In this document: positions 35,898 to 45,603 of the stretch, piece after piece
How the letters are laid out: each line of letters starts with the position of its first letter
Position numbering within the stretch: the first letter of the stretch is position 1
Assembly (NCBI RefSeq): GCF_023499215.1
Contig: NZ_JAKHSK010000030.1
Coordinates: 1-59,604 of the forward strand
Direction of reading: 5' to 3'
DNA length: 59,604 bases
Source of the DNA: Zunongwangia pacifica
Lineage (GTDB): Bacteria > Bacteroidota > Bacteroidia > Flavobacteriales > Flavobacteriaceae
Notes under the pieces: generated by a model
The model's database searches: none
Seen by the model: only the letters and a program-made list of their open reading frames with translations
What the model was told of the DNA's origin: nothing
Position numbers and translations under genes: made by a program

Positions 35898-37010
35898 CTA
35901 GATAATGGTCATTTGACCAAAATTTAGATTTTCGTCATTGATATTATTTTCAGACTCACTAATTAAGCCTTCTAAGAAGTCTCCAACTTTTTCAGTACTG
36001 TAGGGATTATCTTTATTAATATCCTCGGTACATACATTTACTTTTATACTTGTAGCCACTGCTTTTCTAATCACATCACCTTCTTCAACAAGGCCAAAAT
36101 GATCCAGTAGCATTGCTGCGGAAAGGATGGATGCTACGGGATTGGCAATTCCTTTACCGGTAGCTTGTGGATAAGAGCCGTGAATAGGTTCGAACATGGC
36201 ATTAGCGCCACCAACTGAAGCTGAAGCTAATAAACCAATACTTCCGCCAATCACACTGGCTTCATCAGAGATAATGTCCCCAAACATATTTTCAGTAAGA
36301 ATCACATCAAATTGCTTAGGATTTAAGATCATTTGCATGGCAGCATTATCTATAAATAAGAAATCAAGTTCTACATCCTTATATTCTTCAGCAACTTTCT
36401 TCACGGTTTTTCTCCAAAGACGGGAAGTTTCCAAAACATTCGCTTTATCAACCAGCGTTAATTTCTTACGGCGCTGTTGTGCTGCTTTAAACGCTAAATG
36501 TGCTATTCTTTCGATTTCTTCTACAGAATAGGTACATACATCTGTAGCACTTTGTCCATCTTCGCTCTGGCTTTTTTCACCAAAATAAATTCCGCCAGTT
36601 AACTCTCTAAAAATCGTTAAATCTGCTCCCTGAATTCTTTCTGGTCTCAGCGGGGATTGATCGATAAGTTTAGGATAAGTGGTTACAGGACGGATATTGG
36701 CATAAAGACCTAACTCTTTTCTTAGTTTTAGTAATCCTTGTTCTGGTCGTACTTTAGCATCTGGATTGTTGTCATATTTAGGGTGACCAATCGCACCAAA
36801 AAGAACAGCATCAGATTTTTTACAAAGATCTAAAGTAGCTTCAGGAAGTGGATTATCCAGTAAATCTATTGCAGCGGCACCTACAATCGCTTCTTCAAAT
36901 TCAAATTCATGATCAAAACGATCGGCGATAGCTTTAAGTATTTTGATGGATTGCTGAGTAATTTCCGGTCCAATCCCATCTCCGGCTAATACGGCTATTT
37001 TAAGTTTCAT
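35898..37010 (-). CDS. leuB: 3-isopropylmalate dehydrogenase
   Basis: Oxidises and decarboxylates 3-isopropylmalate with NAD to 2-oxoisocaproate, third step of leucine synthesis. The 370-residue length is normal. Visible signatures: AVLAGDGIGPEIT at the start, FRELTGGIYFGEKS with the substrate-binding Arg, TLVDKANVLETSRLWRK with the catalytic Lys, DIISDEASVIGGSIGLLASAS and FEPIHGSYPQATGKGIANP. It is last in leuACDB, 33 bp after leuD. Confidence 0.97.
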   Translation of the reverse strand: MKLKIAVLAGDGIGPEITQQSIKILKAIADRFDHEFEFEEAIVGAAAIDLLDNPLPEATLDLCKKSDAVLFGAIGHPKYDNNPDAKVRPEQGLLKLRKELGLYANIRPVTTYPKLIDQSPLRPERIQGADLTIFRELTGGIYFGEKSQSEDGQSATDVCTYSVEEIERIAHLAFKAAQQRRKKLTLVDKANVLETSRLWRKTVKKVAEEYKDVELDFLFIDNAAMQMILNPKQFDVILTENMFGDIISDEASVIGGSIGLLASASVGGANAMFEPIHGSYPQATGKGIANPVASILSAAMLLDHFGLVEEGDVIRKAVATSIKVNVCTEDINKDNPYSTEKVGDFLEGLISESENNINDENLNFGQMTII

Positions 37011-37043
37011 ATTTTTTTCTCTAAAAGTTCTTAGATTCAGTTC

Positions 37044-37658
37044 CTATTCCTGAATCGCTGCTTCACGCATTTGCGTTTGTTTTTCTTCAAATTTCTTAAT
37101 GGCATCTAATTTACTCACTAAAAAATCAATATCATCAAAACCATTAATTAAACAGGTCTTTTTATAAGCATCGATGGCAAAATTCTCGGATTTTCCGCTA
37201 CTTAAAATTTCAATTTTTTGATTTTCAAGATCAATTTTAAAGCTTTCTTTATTGTCTTTTCTTATGGCCAGGAAAAGTTCCTCTAAGAATTCAGGTGAAA
37301 CCTGAACAGGAAGCAAACCATTATTCAACGCATTGCCTTTAAAAATATCGGCAAAATAACTAGAAACGACTACCTTAAACCCATAAGCTTTTAAGGCCCA
37401 TGCAGCATGTTCTCTACTAGAGCCGCAACCAAAGTTATTACCGGCGATTAAAATTTGCCCTGAATATTGATCCTGATTTAAAGAGAAATCCTCTACAGGT
37501 TTTCCATCTTTATCAAAACGCCAGTCTTTAAAAAGATTTTCGCCAAAACCTGCTTTATCTGTTGCCTTTAGGAAACGGGCAGGAATGATCTGATCTGTAT
37601 CTATATTCTCGACCTCTAATGGGACGGCTGTATCTTGTAGTGTGGTGAATTTTTCCAT
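37044..37658 (-). CDS. leuD: 3-isopropylmalate dehydratase small subunit
   Basis: The swivelling subunit of isopropylmalate isomerase, which works with LeuC. Features: [14 protein letters not shown] near the N-terminus, [34 protein letters not shown] in the middle, and NGLLPVQV. The 204 residues are normal. It overlaps the last base of leuC (stop and start share 37658), so translation is coupled and gives matched subunit levels. Confidence 0.97.
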   Translation of the reverse strand: MEKFTTLQDTAVPLEVENIDTDQIIPARFLKATDKAGFGENLFKDWRFDKDGKPVEDFSLNQDQYSGQILIAGNNFGCGSSREHAAWALKAYGFKVVVSSYFADIFKGNALNNGLLPVQVSPEFLEELFLAIRKDNKESFKIDLENQKIEILSSGKSENFAIDAYKKTCLINGFDDIDFLVSKLDAIKKFEEKQTQMREAAIQE

Positions 37659-39040
37659 TAATTCAAGCTTTTTGTAAAGTCGGTTATTTTTCCGGCTACG
37701 GCGGTTGCTGCGGCGGTTAGCGGGCTGGCTAAGATGGTTCTTGAACCTTGTCCCTGTCTTCCTTCAAAATTTCTATTACTGGTAGAAACGCAATATTCGC
37801 CTTCCGGAATTTTATCATCGTTCATGGCCAGACACGCAGAGCATCCAGGTTGTCTAAGTTTAAATCCTGCTTCTTCAAAAACTTTATCTAAACCTTCTTG
37901 TTGAATTTGAGCGGCAACCTGTCTACTTCCCGGAACGATTAATGCATTTACATTTTCAGCTTTTTTCTTTCCTTTGATATAGCTTGCAGCCATTCTAAAA
38001 TCTTCAATACGGCTATTGGTACAACTGCCAATAAAGATATAATTAATAGGTTTGTCGATTAAACTTTCACCGGGTTTAAAGCCCATATAACTTAATGCTT
38101 TGGCATCACTTTTACCACCTTCAACCGGGATGGAACCCGTAATTTTAATTCCCATTCCAGGATTGGTTCCGTAGGTAATCATTGGTTCGATATCTTCGGC
38201 ATCAAAAGAATATTCCTGGTCAAACTCGGCGCCTTCATCGGTTTTTAAGGTTTCCCAGTACGCTTTTAATTTATCGAATTCTTCTCCTTTGGGTGCAAAT
38301 TCCCTTCCTTCAACATAATCATAAGTGGTTTGGTCTGGCGCTATTAATCCGCCACGAGCTCCCATCTCGATACTCATGTTACAAACCGTCATACGACCTT
38401 CCATCGACATGTTTTCAAAAACATCACCGGCATATTCACAAAAATAACCTGTACCTGAGTTGGTTCCCAGTTTACTGATCACATAAAGAATAACATCTTT
38501 TGGAGTTACTCCCTTTCTTAGATCTCCGTTTACATTTACACGCAGTCTTTTTGGTTTTTCTACTAATAAGCATTGTGAAGCGAAAACCTGAGTTACCTGA
38601 CTGGTACCTATACCAAAAGCAATTGCACCAAAAGCACCATGCGTAGAGGTATGGCTATCGCCACAAACCATTGTTTTTCCTGGTTGGGTAATCCCCAGTT
38701 CAGGAGCCATTACGTGAACAATCCCGTTATAAGGATGTCCTAATCCGTAAAGTGTAATATTATTTTCTTCGCAGTTTTGCGAAAGTTCTTTTAATTGTTT
38801 TCTGGATAGCAGATCCTTAACCGGTAAATGCTGATTTTCTGTTGGTGTGTTATGATCTGCCGTAGCAACGATTTTATTAGGTCTAAAAACAGGGATTTCC
38901 CGCTCTTTTAATTCGTTAAAGGCTTGCGGACTCGTAACTTCATGTATTAAATGCTGGTCGATATACAAAATGTCTGGACCATCAGGAATCGACTCTACCA
39001 CGTGGGCATCCCAAATTTTATCAAAAAGGGTTTTCTTCAT
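37658..39040 (-). CDS. leuC: 3-isopropylmalate dehydratase large subunit
   Basis: Aconitase-family enzyme that interconverts 2- and 3-isopropylmalate with a [4Fe-4S] cluster. The 460-residue protein keeps [37 protein letters not shown] and [12 protein letters not shown], which together supply the three cluster cysteines. It follows leuA after 70 bp, a gap that contains two tandem hairpins, and overlaps leuD by one base. Confidence 0.97.
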   Translation of the reverse strand: MKKTLFDKIWDAHVVESIPDGPDILYIDQHLIHEVTSPQAFNELKEREIPVFRPNKIVATADHNTPTENQHLPVKDLLSRKQLKELSQNCEENNITLYGLGHPYNGIVHVMAPELGITQPGKTMVCGDSHTSTHGAFGAIAFGIGTSQVTQVFASQCLLVEKPKRLRVNVNGDLRKGVTPKDVILYVISKLGTNSGTGYFCEYAGDVFENMSMEGRMTVCNMSIEMGARGGLIAPDQTTYDYVEGREFAPKGEEFDKLKAYWETLKTDEGAEFDQEYSFDAEDIEPMITYGTNPGMGIKITGSIPVEGGKSDAKALSYMGFKPGESLIDKPINYIFIGSCTNSRIEDFRMAASYIKGKKKAENVNALIVPGSRQVAAQIQQEGLDKVFEEAGFKLRQPGCSACLAMNDDKIPEGEYCVSTSNRNFEGRQGQGSRTILASPLTAAATAVAGKITDFTKSLN

Positions 39041-39055
39041 TTCTTTAAATTTTTA

Positions 39056-39100
39056 AACACAGCACGAGGGCTGTGTTATGATAAGTTTTCTGTAACTTAT
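39056..39100. promoter_or_regulatory. two tandem hairpins between leuA and leuC
   Basis: AACACAGC/GCTGTGTT (39056-39077, 6-nt loop) and ATAAGTT/AACTTAT (39081-39100, 6-nt loop) are both perfect stems. Neither is followed by a clear T run in the direction of transcription. They could mark an mRNA processing or stability site inside the operon. Confidence 0.55.
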
Positions 39101-39110
39101 TATGATGTAG

Positions 39111-40283
39111 TTATGCGGTTGCTTTAATTTTATCTTTAGAGATAGCCATAATTTCATGGATATCTTCGTCTAGTACCTCTTTCTTCATATCTGCATAATT
39201 AAGAAATTCGGCATAAACAGCATCCAATTCTAATTTAGTAAGGTTATAACCTACTTTTTTAGCTTTATAGGCTAAGGCAGCACGACCGCTTCGGGCAGTT
39301 AAAACTATGGCAGATTCGGTTACACCAACATCAGCCGGATCGATAATCTCGTAAGTTTCACGATTTTTAATTACGCCATCCTGGTGAATTCCAGAGCTGT
39401 GAGCAAAAGCGTTTGCTCCTACAATAGCTTTATTTGGCTGAACAAACATTCCCATTTCTCTAGCAACCATTTTACTTACTTCAAATAGTAATTTTGGGTT
39501 AATGTCTGTATTAAGATTTAAAGTTGGGTGTTGGCGAAGAATCATCACCACTTCCTCTAAGGCGGTATTTCCGGCGCGTTCACCTATACCATTAATAGTA
39601 CATTCAATTTGGCGGGCACCATTAGCCACCCCGGCAATGGCGTTAGCTGTAGCTAAACCTAAATCATTATGGCAGTGACAGGAAATGGTAACATTATCGA
39701 TACCTACCACATGATCTTTTAAATATTTTATCTTTTTCCCATATTCTTCAGGAAGACAATATCCTGTAGTATCGGGAATGTTTAAAACTGTAGCCCCGGC
39801 ATTGACGACCTCCTGGCAGACCTGCGCAAGAAACGCATTATCTGTTCTACCGGCATCTTCTGCATAAAACTCGACATCGTCAGCAAAGTTTTTAGCGTAA
39901 GCAACAGCTTCTACCGCGCGTTCTATAATCTGCTCTGGCGTGGCATTAAATTTATATTTAATATGAGATTCTGATGTTCCTATACCCGTATGAATACGAG
40001 GTTTTTTGGCATATTTTAATGCCTCGGCAGCAACTTCAATATCTTGTTTTACGGCTCTGGTGAGTCCACAAACGGCAGCGTTTTTTACGATTTTTGATAT
40101 TTCGGTAACAGATTGAAAATCACCAGGACTTGATACAGGGAATCCGGCTTCTATTACATCTACACCCAGTTCATCCAGTCTTGCCGCAATTTTTAATTTT
40201 TGTGCCGTATTCAATTTACATCCGGGAACTTGTTCACCGTCTCTCAAAGTTGTGTCAAAAATTTCTACCTTTTCTGCGCTCAT
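39111..40283 (-). CDS. leuA: 2-isopropylmalate synthase, short form
   Basis: Condenses acetyl-CoA with 2-oxoisovalerate, the entry step of leucine synthesis. Motifs: [13 protein letters not shown] at the start (catalytic Arg-Asp), [39 protein letters not shown] for metal binding, and HSSGIHQDG. The 390 residues end soon after the catalytic and linker region, so the C-terminal leucine-sensing domain of the usual form of about 510 residues is missing. It is first in leuACDB. The context of leuCDB makes LeuA more likely than a homocitrate or citramalate synthase. Confidence 0.93.
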   Translation of the reverse strand: MSAEKVEIFDTTLRDGEQVPGCKLNTAQKLKIAARLDELGVDVIEAGFPVSSPGDFQSVTEISKIVKNAAVCGLTRAVKQDIEVAAEALKYAKKPRIHTGIGTSESHIKYKFNATPEQIIERAVEAVAYAKNFADDVEFYAEDAGRTDNAFLAQVCQEVVNAGATVLNIPDTTGYCLPEEYGKKIKYLKDHVVGIDNVTISCHCHNDLGLATANAIAGVANGARQIECTINGIGERAGNTALEEVVMILRQHPTLNLNTDINPKLLFEVSKMVAREMGMFVQPNKAIVGANAFAHSSGIHQDGVIKNRETYEIIDPADVGVTESAIVLTARSGRAALAYKAKKVGYNLTKLELDAVYAEFLNYADMKKEVLDEDIHEIMAISKDKIKATA

Positions 40284-40379
40284 AAGAGTATTTTTTTGCT
40301 TTATCTTTAACTAAAGTATAATAAAGCCTGTTGCTGGCGTAGTGAACCTATTTAGGTGTTACGATAATTAAATGAGTTG

Positions 40380-40387
40380 TATTTTTG
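40380..40387 (+). promoter_or_regulatory. -7 box upstream of the alpha-solenoid gene
   Basis: TATTTTTG matches TAnnTTTG and lies 43 bp before the ATG at 40431. No TTG is found about 19 bp upstream, so the -33 element is not supported. Its position argues against a TTG start at 40377. Confidence 0.45.
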
Positions 40388-40430
40388 TAATACATCTGAT
40401 AATCAGTTATTTAAAAAGTATCTTGTTACA

Positions 40431-41975
40431 ATGACCAACGATTTAACGGATAACCTATTTTCTTTAATTAAATCACTTTCTCCTTCTGAAAAAAGACAAT
40501 TTTCGTTGTATGTTGGAAGAATTGGTGTGAATTCAGACAGTAAATTTCTTAACCTGTTTAAGGTTTTAAGCAAGCAAAAGAAATACGATGAAAAATTAGT
40601 GCTTAAAAACACCAATATCACCAAGCTACAATTATCGAATATTAAGGCTCATCTTTATAAGCAGATCTTAATTAGTTTGCGCCTTAACCCGGCACATCAA
40701 AGTATTCCAATTCAGATTAGAGAACAACTGGATTTTGCCATTATTTTATACCGAAAAGGACTTTACAAGCAAAGTTTAAAACTGTTGGATAAAACCAAGG
40801 CCACTGCTTTGGCATACGAAGAGAAAAATATTGCTTATGAGATTTTGGAGCTCGAAAAAATCATCGAGTCGCAATACATTACCAGAAGTATTGAAAACAG
40901 GGCCGAAATTTTAATCAAGCAAACAGAAGAACTTACTTATCTTAATCAGATTTCCAGTAAATTGTCTAACCTGTCGCTTCAGCTGTACGGTATTTTTTTA
41001 AAAATGGGATATGCACGTACTGAAGATGAGGCCATAACGATAAATACTTATTTTGAAACGCATTTACCTGAATATACATTCGCAGATTTAGGATTTAAAG
41101 AGAAATTGTGGCTTTTTCAGGCCCATTTATGGTATAGTTTTATTACGCAGAACTTCTTAAATGCTTTTAAATATTCTTCCAAATGGATCGATCTTTTTAA
41201 TGATAATCCGCATTTAATCCCGGTACATCCTGTTTTTTATTTAAAAGGAAATCATTACTTATTAGAATCGTTATTCTATTTAAACCATACTCCAACTTTC
41301 GAGAAGGTTTTACATCGCTTTGAGGATACGCTTAAGAACCCAAAAATTCCTGATGACGATAATATAGCTTCTTTGTCCTTTTTATACTTATATGAAAATA
41401 AGCTGAACCTAAGGTTTATGAAAGGCGAGTTTCATGGCGGAGAAACACTTGTCGAAAAAATCGATCAGAAAATTAAACGATTTAAAGGGAAAATCGACGA
41501 ACATCATATTATGGTGTTTTATTATAAAATCGCATCGCTTTATTTTGGTGATGGTAATAATAAAAAATGTATCGAATATTTAGGGAAAATCATTCATAAT
41601 AAATCTTTAGAAATGCGAGAAGATTTAATGTGTTTTTCCCGGATCCTGAGTCTGGTTGCGCATTATGAGGCGGGTATGGATTATCATTTAGAGCGCCTTA
41701 TAAAATCTACCTATAAATTTTTAATCAGGATGAACGATTTGCACGAGGTTCAAAAAGAAATGATCAAGTTTCTTAGGAATCTTCCAGATGTTAGTCCGCT
41801 TGATATCAAAGATGAATTTAGAAAGCTTCACGCCACATTAAAACAGTATGAAGATCATCCATTTGAACGCCGTGCTTTTTTATATCTTGATATTATTTCG
41901 TGGCTGGAAAGTAAAATCGATAATCGCCCTGTGGCCGATGTGATTAAAGAAAAAGTAAGTGATTACGCAAGATAA
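40431..41975 (+). CDS. helical-repeat protein of unknown function
   Basis: A 514-residue, all-helical, probably cytoplasmic protein with no recognised catalytic motif. It begins LTDNLFSLIKSLSPSEKRQFSLY, then shows TPR-like helix pairs (IILYRKGLYKQSLKLLDKTKA, IMVFYYKIASLYFGDGNNKK). I recognise it only as a conserved Bacteroidota type protein. The ATG at 40431 is chosen because the longer frame would start at TTG within a promoter box. It is divergent from leuA and followed by an EamA transporter after 11 bp, so the latter two are co-transcribed. Confidence 0.8.
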   Translation: MTNDLTDNLFSLIKSLSPSEKRQFSLYVGRIGVNSDSKFLNLFKVLSKQKKYDEKLVLKNTNITKLQLSNIKAHLYKQILISLRLNPAHQSIPIQIREQLDFAIILYRKGLYKQSLKLLDKTKATALAYEEKNIAYEILELEKIIESQYITRSIENRAEILIKQTEELTYLNQISSKLSNLSLQLYGIFLKMGYARTEDEAITINTYFETHLPEYTFADLGFKEKLWLFQAHLWYSFITQNFLNAFKYSSKWIDLFNDNPHLIPVHPVFYLKGNHYLLESLFYLNHTPTFEKVLHRFEDTLKNPKIPDDDNIASLSFLYLYENKLNLRFMKGEFHGGETLVEKIDQKIKRFKGKIDEHHIMVFYYKIASLYFGDGNNKKCIEYLGKIIHNKSLEMREDLMCFSRILSLVAHYEAGMDYHLERLIKSTYKFLIRMNDLHEVQKEMIKFLRNLPDVSPLDIKDEFRKLHATLKQYEDHPFERRAFLYLDIISWLESKIDNRPVADVIKEKVSDYAR

Positions 41976-41986
41976 AATGCTATAAT

Positions 41987-42853
41987 TTGGTTGAAGAAAG
42001 AGCCTATTTAAAACATATCTTCCAATTAAACCTGGCGGTTATTATTATTAGTACGTCTGGTACTTTGGGCAGATATATAGATTTAAGCCCTTTTTTAATC
42101 ATTTTCCTTAGGTCTTTTATCGCTGTTTGGGCGTTGCTCATTTTTTGTAAGATTAGGGGTTTTAATCTGGGTTTTGCAAATAAAAAAGACCTTCTAAAAG
42201 TTTTATTTGCCGGTGTTTTAATGTGCGCTCACTGGCTTACTTATTTTCAGTCGTTAAAATTATCCAGTGTAGCCATTGGGATGCTTTCTATTTATACTTA
42301 TCCCGTAATCACCACTTTTTTAGAGCCTCTTATTCGAAAAACAGGCTTTAATAAAATACACTTTCTTTTAGGGATTTTGGTCTTAATGGGCGTCTACTTT
42401 TTGGTGCCAGAATTTAGTTTAGATAACCAGCAAACCATTGCAGTTTGTTTTGGGGTTGGTTCGGCATTTTTATATTCGCTTCGCAATATTTTAATGAAAC
42501 AGGAATCTGCTAAATATAATGGTTCGGTATTAATGCTGTACCAGATGTTTGTGGTTAGCGGCTTGTTGTTGCCGGTCTTGTTTTTCTTTGATTTATCGGT
42601 TATTCCATCGCAACTGGCGCCTGTTTTAATATTGGGGTTATTTACTACGTCGGTTGGGCACACTCTTTTAGTGAGCAGTTTTAAATATTTTTCTGCCACT
42701 ACCGCCAGTATTATAAGCAGTGCTCAGCCTATTTATGGTATTGTAATGGGTTATTTTATTCTGAATGAGATTCCATCCACAAATACGATGATAGGCGGAG
42801 TATTAATTGCTACCGCTGTTTTTGCAGAAATTTTTAGGAGTTTTAAAAAGTAG
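41987..42853 (+). CDS. EamA/DMT family transporter
   Basis: A 288-residue inner-membrane protein with about ten hydrophobic segments, in two EamA halves: residues 10-135 and 148-285. Typical phrases are SPFLIIFLRSFIAVWALLIF, SVAIGMLSIYTYPVITTFLEP and SIISSAQPIYGIVMGYFILNE. Members export amino acids, metabolites or drugs; the substrate is unknown. The start is TTG at 41987, since the ATG just upstream (41976) meets a stop after two codons. Tightly linked to the upstream helical-repeat gene. Confidence 0.9.
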   Translation: MVEERAYLKHIFQLNLAVIIISTSGTLGRYIDLSPFLIIFLRSFIAVWALLIFCKIRGFNLGFANKKDLLKVLFAGVLMCAHWLTYFQSLKLSSVAIGMLSIYTYPVITTFLEPLIRKTGFNKIHFLLGILVLMGVYFLVPEFSLDNQQTIAVCFGVGSAFLYSLRNILMKQESAKYNGSVLMLYQMFVVSGLLLPVLFFFDLSVIPSQLAPVLILGLFTTSVGHTLLVSSFKYFSATTASIISSAQPIYGIVMGYFILNEIPSTNTMIGGVLIATAVFAEIFRSFKK

Positions 42854-43131
42854 CTGAAATTATATAATATTAGCTATTGTTTTTTCTATGCATTTTTTTC
42901 GTTATTCCAATCCTGCCGGCAGGTGAAGAGAAGCGGAATGGAGAAATCTTTTCTTAAGCAATGAAAAATTGTTAGGCCTGAAACTAAAAGCTTATGCTAA
43001 TCGTCAACTTTTCATGATTTCCTCTGAACATGAAGATAATTAGTGAAGTTGTGGTCTACCTTAAAATTGTATGTTTTTAATACGGTAATAATTCCTTTTT
43101 AACCTTGAAACCTTCAACTTTTAACTATTAT
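42854..43131. other. 278-bp intergenic region between convergent genes
   Basis: Contains a perfect 12-bp G+C palindrome CCTGCCGGCAGG (42912-42923) in otherwise AT-rich DNA and, at its right end, a heptamer array (43101-43135). No gene, tRNA or clear terminator is visible. Confidence 0.5.
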
Positions 43132-43135
43132 CTAG
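43101..43135. repeat. degenerate heptamer array (AACTTT type)
   Basis: Units AACCTTG, AAACCTT, CAACTTT, TAACTAT, TATCTAG run in phase and reach into the stop codon of the pseudouridine synthase gene (43132-43134, minus). Confidence 0.55.
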
Positions 43136-43830
43136 TTACAAGCCTGCCATAAGGGTTCATCTGGAACTTCAGCAATTACTTTTATAGCTTCTTTTTTAAC
43201 CGGATGTATAAATTCTAATTTTCGTGCATGTAAATGGATTCCGGCATCTTTATTACTGCGATCAAAACCGTATTTTAAATCGCCTTTTATAGGACAGCCA
43301 ATGGCAGAAAGCTGACTACGGATCTGGTGATGTCTTCCGGTTTGTAAATCGATTTCCAGTAAAAAATAGTTGTTTAATTCTTTTAAAATTCGGTATTCCA
43401 AAATCGCTTTTTTACTATCTGGAACTTCGTTTTTATGGGCAAAAGATTTGTTTTGTTTTGGGTTGCGCTTAAGATAATGTATCAGGGTGTCATGATCTTT
43501 TGGCGGTCGGTTTTTTACCACGGCCCAATAGGTTTTTTTCGCATCTTTTTGCTGAAATAATTTATTCAGTCGGGGTAAAGCTTTTGAAGTTTTAGAAAAT
43601 AAAACGATACCAGTGGTTGGCCTGTCCAAACGATGTACTACGCCCAAATATACATTACCCGGTTTGTTGTATTTTTCTTTAATATAAGATTTTACCACTT
43701 CACTGAGTGGTTTGTCACCGGTTTTGTCGCCCTGTACAATATCACCCACACGTTTATTAACGATGATTATATGATTATCTTCGTGTAAAACCTTTAGGTT
43801 GTTTTTATTGGAAAGTAACTTATCTGCCAA
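43132..43830 (-). CDS. RluA-family pseudouridine synthase
   Basis: A 232-residue RNA-modifying enzyme that isomerises uridine to pseudouridine in rRNA or tRNA. The catalytic motif is VVHRLDRPTTGIVLFSKT with the nucleophile Asp at residue 69. Other motifs are LEIDLQTGRHHQIRSQLSAIGCPIKGDLKYG and IHLHARKLEF. The N-terminal S4-like RNA-binding domain of longer members is lacking, so it belongs to the short group. Start is TTG. The gene leads away from a cupin gene (54 bp gap) and panB on the same strand. Confidence 0.93.
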   Translation of the reverse strand: MADKLLSNKNNLKVLHEDNHIIIVNKRVGDIVQGDKTGDKPLSEVVKSYIKEKYNKPGNVYLGVVHRLDRPTTGIVLFSKTSKALPRLNKLFQQKDAKKTYWAVVKNRPPKDHDTLIHYLKRNPKQNKSFAHKNEVPDSKKAILEYRILKELNNYFLLEIDLQTGRHHQIRSQLSAIGCPIKGDLKYGFDRSNKDAGIHLHARKLEFIHPVKKEAIKVIAEVPDEPLWQACN

Positions 43831-43884
43831 AATTGAATTTAAAACTTAAAGATAAACAACTAATTTCAGTGAATGCTAATCTGA

Positions 43885-44385
43885 TTATCGGGTAAAATGA
43901 GTGATGATCTCCTCATGCTTAGGGAATTCTTTAATTAAAGATGCACGATCCGCTAAAGTAAAATCATTAAAATCAAATCCCGGTGCCACGGTGCAACCTA
44001 CAAAAGAGAATTGGTTTTGTTCGATAACTTTTGCCGCAAACCAGTAATTTCTTGGAACCACATATTGAGGAACTTCACCGTTTTCCAGATTGCGACCAAT
44101 TTTTATTTCTGAAAGTTCTCCAGAAGGGGAAATGCTATATAAAAGAAGAGGAGAGCCATCGTAAAAATGCCAAACCTCTTCCTGATTTATTTTATGAAAT
44201 GCTGAAAAATTCTCTGAAGTCAGCAGAAAATAAATACTGGTAGAATAATGTCGTTCGGTTTTAAAAACTTCAGGTAAAGCATCGGCTTCGATGATATCTG
44301 AGCTTCGATAAACTTCTTTAAAGTAACCACCTTCTGGATGAGGTTGTAAATTTAACCGATCGATAATTTTTTCAGCAGTATTCAT
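43885..44385 (-). CDS. DUF985 cupin-domain protein
   Basis: A 166-residue cupin. Visible family sequence: LQPHPEGGYFKEVYRS, STSIYFLLTSENFSAFHKINQEEVWHFYDGSPL, and FVGCTVAPGFDFNDFTLADR. The His and Glu in HKINQEEVWHFY are possible metal ligands as in other cupins. The catalytic role of DUF985 proteins is not known to me. It lies 27 bp after panB and before the pseudouridine synthase on the same strand. Confidence 0.9.
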   Translation of the reverse strand: MNTAEKIIDRLNLQPHPEGGYFKEVYRSSDIIEADALPEVFKTERHYSTSIYFLLTSENFSAFHKINQEEVWHFYDGSPLLLYSISPSGELSEIKIGRNLENGEVPQYVVPRNYWFAAKVIEQNQFSFVGCTVAPGFDFNDFTLADRASLIKEFPKHEEIITHFTR

Positions 44386-44412
44386 TCTGTAAAAATCTTT
44401 TAAACAAAAGCT

Positions 44413-45231
44413 TTAATATTGTTCATCTTCAGAAGGAAAATCACCACTTTTTACATCTTCAGCATACCGCTGAAAAGCCCCTGTCATTTCGGTATGAAGA
44501 TCTAAATACCTGCGTAAAAATCGTGGATGGAATTCCTTGGTCATTCCCAACATATCGTGCACCACTAAAACCTGTCCGTCACAACCATTACCGGCACCAA
44601 TACCAATAATAGGAATGCTTACGCTCTCAGCAACTTCTCTGGCTAATTTTGCAGGCACTTTTTCTAAAACTATTGCAAAACATCCTAACCTTTCCAAAAG
44701 TTTAGCATCAGATTTAAGCTTTTCTGCTTCCTCTTCATCTTTTGCACGAACAGTGTAAGTACCAAATTTATATATAGATTGCGGCGTTAATCCTAAATGT
44801 CCCATCACCGGAATCCCGGCATGCAAGATTCGTTTTATAGACTCCTTTATTTCTTTACCACCTTCAAGTTTTATGGCGTGTGCACCACTTTCTTTCATAA
44901 TTCTTATCGAGGATCGTAAAGCTTCTTTAGGATCACTTTGGTAAGTACCAAAAGGAAGATCCACAACGACCAAAGAACGGTTAATAGCATTTACCACACT
45001 TGTAGCGTGATAAATCATGTGATCTAGCGTCATTGGGAGGGTAGTTTCGTATCCGGCCATCACATTACTGGCAGAATCTCCAACCAAAATCACATCGATC
45101 CCGGCGCCATCCATGATTTTTGCCATGGAATAATCGTAGGCGGTTAACATAGAGATTTTCTCTCCACGTTTTTTCATGTCAACTAAAGACTTAACGGTAA
45201 TTCTTTTATATTCTTTTTTAGCAACAGACAT
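44413..45231 (-). CDS. panB: 3-methyl-2-oxobutanoate hydroxymethyltransferase
   Basis: Makes ketopantoate from 2-oxoisovalerate and methylene-tetrahydrofolate, the first step of pantothenate and coenzyme A synthesis. The 272 residues show [34 protein letters not shown] (metal and substrate binding), [24 protein letters not shown] and [24 protein letters not shown]. The substrate is shared with the leucine branch encoded 4 kb away, though other pan genes are not in this window. First gene of the panB-cupin-pseudouridine synthase run. Confidence 0.97.
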   Translation of the reverse strand: MSVAKKEYKRITVKSLVDMKKRGEKISMLTAYDYSMAKIMDGAGIDVILVGDSASNVMAGYETTLPMTLDHMIYHATSVVNAINRSLVVVDLPFGTYQSDPKEALRSSIRIMKESGAHAIKLEGGKEIKESIKRILHAGIPVMGHLGLTPQSIYKFGTYTVRAKDEEEAEKLKSDAKLLERLGCFAIVLEKVPAKLAREVAESVSIPIIGIGAGNGCDGQVLVVHDMLGMTKEFHPRFLRRYLDLHTEMTGAFQRYAEDVKSGDFPSEDEQY

Positions 45232-45315
45232 TCATCTAAATTTTTATATGCGTAAAAATAGGATTTTAATGAGAGACTAATTAAGATATTGCCAAGAATT
45301 TGGAAAGTCAAAGTT

Positions 45316-45603
45316 TTAAATACGATTTTTAAAATAGAAATTTAAAGAAAAATACAGCGTATATAAAACTGTAATCAGCGTGATGAACCAATTCCATTTT
45401 TTTAGAAAAACCTTACTGATGGCAAAAAGGAGAAACCCTACAAATAGTAAGATCCAGGGGAATACATAAGGAATTATACCAGCATGATTAGAACTCGGCG
45501 GCATATACGTATTGCATGCGACAAAGAATGTAACCAAGGCGGTGCAACAATAGATTCTGAAATTAAAGCTCCAGTTGTTTAATTTATTCCTCTCGATTTT
45601 CAT
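45316..45603 (-). CDS. small membrane protein of unknown function
   Basis: A 95-residue protein with three hydrophobic segments (about 16-30, 43-63 and 72-92) and Lys/Arg-rich ends. No motif is recognised. Its start overlaps the stop of the GH18 gene by 4 bp (45600-45603), which suggests coupling. It may be a genuine small membrane partner or simply a linked gene. Confidence 0.65.
   Translation of the reverse strand: MKIERNKLNNWSFNFRIYCCTALVTFFVACNTYMPPSSNHAGIIPYVFPWILLFVGFLLFAISKVFLKKWNWFITLITVLYTLYFSLNFYFKNRI

Noticed and set aside
39056-39100. Transcription terminator between leuA and leuC
   Set aside because: Stems lack a T run on the transcribed side, and the genes belong to one pathway on one strand.
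40377-40430. Longer start (TTG) for the alpha-solenoid protein
   Set aside because: The TTG lies in the TATTTTTG promoter box, and the extra 18 residues look like translated leader.
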